Positions 60,003 through 64,000 of a DNA stretch of 64,000 nucleotides are shown here, piece after piece. The number at the start of each line of letters is the position of its first letter. Within the stretch, counting starts at the first letter, position 1. The translations under genes and the position numbers were made by a program. Source of the stretch: Clostridiales bacterium (GTDB lineage: Bacteria; Bacillota; Clostridia; Saccharofermentanales; Saccharofermentanaceae); the NCBI GenBank assembly GCA_017561715.1, contig JAFZBN010000015.1:434001-498000 (forward strand), in the 5' to 3' direction. Under the pieces are notes generated by a model. That model was not told the origin of the DNA, made no database searches, and saw nothing but the letters and a program-made list of their open reading frames with translations.

Positions 60003-61054
60003 CCGAGCTTGCCTCCTCCCCACTCAACAAGGACGAAGCCTTCTCTTTCTTCAAGTGACGGATTCATCGCGGAAAGCTCCTGTGCTTCCATTTCCACATA
60101 TTCATCGGATCCGTAGAAGAGCATGTTCACACGTACGACCGTATCCGGGAGCGGGTCGACATTAAGTTTCGCCACTTCCTCGTAAGTGTCGGTCTGGAAC
60201 GCGATCACGTTATACGGATTCTCCTCAAGGTCCGGGAGCCAGTACATAATGAAAGCATTTGCTTCCGTGTCCGAAAGACCCAGGTCGGAAAGTGCTTTTT
60301 CCAAGAAAGCGGCGGAATCTTCACCCTTCACGCAGAAGCCCTTCGAGAAATCCGGATCCATATCTACATCTGCTTCCCAGTAGAGATATTCATACTGACG
60401 GCCTGCTTTATCGGTCAGAACGCCGTCCGCAGATGTCTTCACGGTCCAGCCGTTTGACTCATCATATTTCGGATAGGTGCAGGTCAGCTCGCCATTGAGG
60501 TCGAGTTTCACATTTGCCTCGCGCTCCTGCTCGTCGTAAAGGTAGATGATCGGTGCATTAAAATGGATCTCTTCACCGAGACCGCCCGGTTCGGAGATAT
60601 GAATGTTTATGAGAGACCAACCATATCCTGAACCGAACATAAACACGATCAAAACAAATGTGAGACCCGAACTCCTCCACATTTGTCTATTTTCAAGAGT
60701 GGCTACAATAAAATAAAGGATGCACGCCATTCCGGCCATCGCGAGATCAATGTAGACAAGAATCTCAAAGATGATCAGCAAATCGCTTTTCGTCTTCTTG
60801 CCGGGAACGAGCGAAGGTTCGTGATTAGGTGGTTCATATTCATAATCATCCGAGATGGGTACAATATTGCCGGGATCACCGTCGGGAATTACGCTGTATA
60901 CAACCGGATTAGTATTACAAGGATAGACCAAGTTGTACGTTCTATTGCACTTGATAATATAGTCGGCGCCCAATCCCAGGACACAGAAGGCAACAAAATC
61001 TACGATCAGTATGGCCCAGAGCCATATCTTTACGTATGTTCTTTCTTCACTCAT
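59999..61054 (-). CDS. Membrane protein with conserved C-terminal domain, tandem paralogue 2 of 3
   Basis: A 351-residue paralogue. The N-terminal half (about 1-165) is recognisably related to that of the downstream gene, with the same helix positions, but diverged. The C-terminal domain is nearly identical to both neighbours at protein and DNA level. Start at 61054, four-base overlap with the upstream stop. The ribosome site GGAGGAGG lies in the last codons of the preceding gene. Confidence 0.8.
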   Translation of the reverse strand: MSEERTYVKIWLWAILIVDFVAFCVLGLGADYIIKCNRTYNLVYPCNTNPVVYSVIPDGDPGNIVPISDDYEYEPPNHEPSLVPGKKTKSDLLIIFEILVYIDLAMAGMACILYFIVATLENRQMWRSSGLTFVLIVFMFGSGYGWSLINIHISEPGGLGEEIHFNAPIIYLYDEQEREANVKLDLNGELTCTYPKYDESNGWTVKTSADGVLTDKAGRQYEYLYWEADVDMDPDFSKGFCVKGEDSAAFLEKALSDLGLSDTEANAFIMYWLPDLEENPYNVIAFQTDTYEEVAKLNVDPLPDTVVRVNMLFYGSDEYVEMEAQELSAMNPSLEEREGFVLVEWGGGKLG

Positions 61055-62094
61055 CCGAGCTTGCCTCCTCCCCACTCAACAAGGACGAAGCCTTCTCTTT
61101 CTTCAAGAGACGGATTCATCGCGGAAAGATCCTGTGCCTCCATTTCCACATATTCATCAGATCCGTAGAAGAGCATGTTCACACGTACGACCGTATCCGG
61201 GAGCGGATCGACATTAAGTTTCGCCACTTCCTCGTATGCGTCGGTCTGGAACGCGATCACGTTATACGGATTCTCCTCCAGGTCCGGGAGCCAGTACATA
61301 ATGAAAGCATTTGCTTCCGTGTCCGAAAGACCCAGGTCGGAAAGTGCTTTTTCCAAGAACGCGGCGGAATCTTCACCCTTCACGCAGAAGCCCTTCGAGA
61401 AATCCGGATCCATATCCACATCTGCTTCCCAGTAGAGATATTCATACTGACGGCCGTTCCTATCTGTCAGAACACCGTCGGCAGATGTCTTCACGGTCCA
61501 GCCGTTCGTTTCGTCATACTTCGGATAGGTGCAGGTCAGCTCGCCATTAAGGTCAAGCTTGACATTCGCTTCGCGCTCCTGCTCATCGTAAAGATAGATG
61601 ATCGGCGCGTTAAAATGGTATTCGGTGACTTTCGCGGGGCGGCTGATAATATAGTACAAACTCTTAGAGGCATATCCGGTACCGATTATAAGACCAATCA
61701 TAACCATCGATAAAAGTGTGCCCAGAAGCGGCTTTCTATCTTCCATACTTGAAATGACATAATAAAGAAGGATCGCTGTTACGGCAATCAGGAGATCAAC
61801 GACGAAAAGAATCTCAATGATGGAAGTTAGATCACTGCTTAATAATTCATCTTCCACAAGGCTGGGCTCGTTATCAACAGGCTTGGAATAATCAGCCCAG
61901 GGCTTCGTTCTGGTTCTATTGGTTTCGTAGTCATTAATATCAGACACAACTATATCGATCGTATGGCAGGGATAGATTTTTTTGTAGGATCTGTTGCATT
62001 TGAAAATATCTTCGCGCATGACAGAAAGGACCCCGAAGACAGCCATATCTACGATCAGTGTGATGATGACCCAGATCTTGATGTATGTTTTCAT
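61051..62094 (-). CDS. Membrane protein with conserved C-terminal domain, tandem paralogue 1 of 3
   Basis: A 347-residue paralogue and first gene of the operon. The N-terminal half is the most diverged of the three (MKTYIKIWVIITLIVDMAVF and helices near 88-130), yet the C-terminal 185 residues are almost the same, with small changes such as DRNGRQ for DKAGRQ. ATG at 62094 follows GAGGGG by eleven bases; an in-frame start 12 codons earlier has no ribosome site. Confidence 0.8.
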   Translation of the reverse strand: MKTYIKIWVIITLIVDMAVFGVLSVMREDIFKCNRSYKKIYPCHTIDIVVSDINDYETNRTRTKPWADYSKPVDNEPSLVEDELLSSDLTSIIEILFVVDLLIAVTAILLYYVISSMEDRKPLLGTLLSMVMIGLIIGTGYASKSLYYIISRPAKVTEYHFNAPIIYLYDEQEREANVKLDLNGELTCTYPKYDETNGWTVKTSADGVLTDRNGRQYEYLYWEADVDMDPDFSKGFCVKGEDSAAFLEKALSDLGLSDTEANAFIMYWLPDLEENPYNVIAFQTDAYEEVAKLNVDPLPDTVVRVNMLFYGSDEYVEMEAQDLSAMNPSLEEREGFVLVEWGGGKLG

Positions 62095-62161
62095 GCAATC
62101 CACCCCTCTCTTACCTGAAAAACTCTTCACCTATAAGACGAGTATACTACGGATTTTGTTG

Positions 62162-62192
62162 CAAAGAAAAGACCTCGATTGCTCAAGGTCTC
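62162..62192 (-). terminator. Terminator of the Pr6Pr-like gene
   Basis: Short stem AGACCT / AGGTCT followed on the minus strand by TTTTCTTT. Confidence 0.65.
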
Positions 62193-62226
62193 AGGATGAT
62201 CACTCTTTCTCATGGGAAGAGAATCG

Positions 62227-62877
62227 TCATAGGCAGGTCTCTGATACTATTTTCCTTTTGTTGCCGACTTTCCTGTTTATCTCGAAGAGCAGACAGGCGA
62301 TCCCGAAAGAGATAAGGACGATCCCGGCAAAGATCAGGAGCGCCACGCCCCATCCCCAGCGGAGGAACAGATAAAAGTCATTATAATTCGGATATCTTTC
62401 ACCCACTCCGTTGATCAGGATATTCAGAACGTAGACCACCCCATATACCAGAGTCGGCACAGCCGAAAGCACTTTCCACTTCCATTTCTTCGGCACATCG
62501 GAAAGAAGGACAAATTCGATCATAGACAGAAGCGGCACGATCAGATGGAAGAAAAGATTCGCACGCTTGTACATCCGCCAGTGTCCATAAAGCGGACCGA
62601 GGAAGAATAGAACAACGGCAAATGTCAGTCCCGTTGCTGTCGCCGACATCAGTTTTAAGACCTTCGTTGCTTTTCCCTGATAGAAAAGCGCCATCAGGGC
62701 AACGATCCCTGCAAAGAGATTCGACTGCACCGTATAGTAGCGAAGACTTATCGTCCCTCGCATCTGAAACTCCATGTATTCGGAACGGTAGGTCATCGTC
62801 ATATAAAGACCGACCGCGACCAGGATCACGATGATGATATTGATCACACTATGCAGGATCTTTTCTCGTTTTTCCAT
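62227..62877 (-). CDS. Pr6Pr family membrane protein
   Basis: A 216-residue protein with six membrane helices. The RYYTVQSNLF and WRMYKRANLFFHLIVPLLS motifs, with the conserved His, and the PNYNDFYLF segment are typical of the Pr6Pr/FAR-17a-like family of unknown function. Ribosome site GAGG eight bases from ATG. No obvious functional link to its neighbours. Confidence 0.83.
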   Translation of the reverse strand: MEKREKILHSVINIIIVILVAVGLYMTMTYRSEYMEFQMRGTISLRYYTVQSNLFAGIVALMALFYQGKATKVLKLMSATATGLTFAVVLFFLGPLYGHWRMYKRANLFFHLIVPLLSMIEFVLLSDVPKKWKWKVLSAVPTLVYGVVYVLNILINGVGERYPNYNDFYLFLRWGWGVALLIFAGIVLISFGIACLLFEINRKVGNKRKIVSETCL

Positions 62878-62907
62878 TCTGATTACCTCGTATAGAACGA
62901 AAGTTGA

Positions 62908-63525
62908 TCATTTACCATAACCTAGGTCCCTGACCCAATTTCTGACAGTCTCCTCGGATCCGGCGACCTTGCCGCCTCGGATCGAAAGGGCGTCGTCAGT
63001 TTTCACATCCGCGCCTTCTGCCAGTCTCTTGATCGTATCCAGGCTGCTCGCGCCGGTCGAAGAACCTTCGTGTGAAAAGAACGGGATCACCGTTTTACCT
63101 TCCAGATCTACACTCTCGAGGAATGTCCACATCGGCATCGGAAGGTCATACCACCATACCGGGAATCCCAAAAAGATCGTATCATATTTCGCGATCTCTT
63201 CCGCGGTCAGATCAATAGTGATCGCGGGGCGGATCCCTTCGTCTTTTTCTTTTTTCGCACGATCAGCTGTCTCGTCGTAGTCTTCCGGATATGGATCACT
63301 TGCCAGGACCCGGATGATGTCTCCGCCTGTTTCTTCCGCGATCCAATGACTCATCTTCTGAAGATTTCCGGACCACGAGAAATAGACCACGAGCACCTTT
63401 GTATCACCGGACAGTGCTATTTCATCGTTCTGGGCAACCGCGCTCGGCTTTTTCCTGCAGCCGGCAAGCACCGAAATACAAAGTGTCATCGCGACGATCA
63501 TCGCCATAATCCTTATCTTTCTCAT
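62908..63525 (-). CDS. Flavodoxin-like lipoprotein
   Basis: A 205-residue secreted lipoprotein with lipobox SVLAGC. The flavodoxin fold shows the FMN phosphate loop VVYFSWSGNLQKM, FLGFPVWWYDLPMPMWTFL around the isoalloxazine, and IPFFSHEGSSTGASS. Such outside flavodoxins may serve in extracellular flavin electron transfer. ATG at 63525 after GGGAGG; an in-frame ATG ten codons earlier lacks a ribosome site. A flavin reductase gene lies 36 bases upstream, consistent with a shared redox role. Confidence 0.88.
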   Translation of the reverse strand: MRKIRIMAMIVAMTLCISVLAGCRKKPSAVAQNDEIALSGDTKVLVVYFSWSGNLQKMSHWIAEETGGDIIRVLASDPYPEDYDETADRAKKEKDEGIRPAITIDLTAEEIAKYDTIFLGFPVWWYDLPMPMWTFLESVDLEGKTVIPFFSHEGSSTGASSLDTIKRLAEGADVKTDDALSIRGGKVAGSEETVRNWVRDLGYGK

Positions 63526-63561
63526 TCTCTTTCCTCCCGAATAGTCAGTTCTCACCCGGCA

Positions 63562-64000
63562 TTATTTCAATGCCATTCCATCGGCAAAAGCACTGCCGAC
63601 CTTCTCTCCGATGCCATAGTATGCGTTTCCGAACGGATCGAAACTAATAGGCTTGACCATGCGGATATCGACTTTCCCGTCGACAACGACACGATCATCC
63701 GCGGAAACATTTACGATCTCTCCGATCAGGATGCCATCCTCAAAGCTCTTCACCTTACACTCCATGGCCAGCGGAAGCTCATCGATCAGCGGGGCATCTA
63801 CAAATTCACTCTTTGTCGCGTGGAAACCTGCTTTTTCAAACTTGTCCGGGACTTTATTTGCAGATACAACACCCACGTAATCACAGGGAACGACCTGGTC
63901 CTCCGTTGCCATACTTACGGTAAAAGCACCTCTCGCGCGAAGGTTTTCCGTCGTCTTATGTTCAGAAAGGCTGATGGTGATCTCTCTAAAATCCGTGGTG
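63562..64000 (-). CDS. Flavin reductase family protein (5' end cut by window)
   Basis: The open frame continues without a stop to the window edge, giving at least 146 residues. Visible motifs are ENLRARGAFTVSMA, CDYVGVVSANKVPDKFEKAG, the LAMECKV strand and KPISFDPFGNAYYGIG, the flavin reductase/FMN-binding split-barrel pattern. The true start lies beyond 64000. It would bind FMN in the cytoplasm. It is probably the first visible gene of an operon with the flavodoxin lipoprotein. Confidence 0.88.
   Translation of the reverse strand, partial: TTDFREITISLSEHKTTENLRARGAFTVSMATEDQVVPCDYVGVVSANKVPDKFEKAGFHATKSEFVDAPLIDELPLAMECKVKSFEDGILIGEIVNVSADDRVVVDGKVDIRMVKPISFDPFGNAYYGIGEKVGSAFADGMALK

Overview
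The window reads as chromosomal DNA of a Gram-positive, anaerobe-type Firmicute of the class Clostridia, probably a gut or rumen member. The signs are many lipoproteins with a lipobox, strong GGAGG ribosome sites, frequent TTG and GTG starts, a BlaI/M56 regulatory pair, a YlmH protein, a TipA-type MerR regulator and several large secreted proteins. I cannot name the genus. There are no rRNA, tRNA, IS or CRISPR elements that I can see. Most of the window has moderate GC. By eye, four blocks are clearly richer in AT: about 12.5-13.5, 18.3-26.2, 42.9-44.5 and 49.2-50.6 kb. These hold the accessory-looking genes.

Layout. 0-3 kb: a TfoX-like fragment, a class-I glutamine amidotransferase-like peptidase with a tautomerase, and two zinc-ribbon or membrane hypotheticals. 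3-7.6 kb: a BlaI repressor and an M56 (BlaR1-like) membrane protease whose C-terminal sensor domain is a paralogue of the neighbouring lipoprotein. BlaI-type palindromes sit on matching promoters in front of both blaI and the lipoprotein gene. 7.6-18.3 kb: a HAD phosphatase, a degenerate J-domain protein with a short Hsp70, an AAC(3)-type acetyltransferase, a leucine-rich-repeat protein, an esterase, an orphan HicB, a YdcF-like membrane protein, a CmpB-like permease opposite a TetR regulator, and a DinB-like protein.

18.4-26 kb: eight AT-rich minus-strand genes. They include a DUF2971 protein, a zinc-ribbon/TPR/CFI-box protein, a MazG-like pyrophosphohydrolase next to a nuclease-helicase (DUF2075), and a voltage-gated-type potassium channel coupled to a small, very basic protein. 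This could be a defence or genome-maintenance island. 26.2-40 kb: a 1335-residue secreted repeat protein followed by a 32-residue ORF, two lipoproteins of one beta-propeller family, a cation diffusion facilitator, a lipoprotein esterase, an ECF sigma/membrane-partner pair and a beta-helix lipoprotein.

40-50.6 kb: two large paralogous solute-binding lipoproteins with the same upstream motif. Between them lie an AbiE toxin-antitoxin pair, a TipA-like regulator and a GNAT. After them come a GNAT and three tandem small secreted proteins with a possible zinc site. 50.6-64 kb: a kinase-acetyltransferase fusion, YlmH, an Xre regulator with an acyltransferase-3, a 1217-residue protein with two acyltransferase-3 domains, three tandem membrane paralogues with nearly identical C-terminal domains, a Pr6Pr-type membrane protein, a flavodoxin lipoprotein and a flavin reductase cut by the window end. 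A non-coding repeat of about 200-250 bp occurs twice, downstream of plus-strand genes at 40.1-40.3 and 54.8-55.1 kb.
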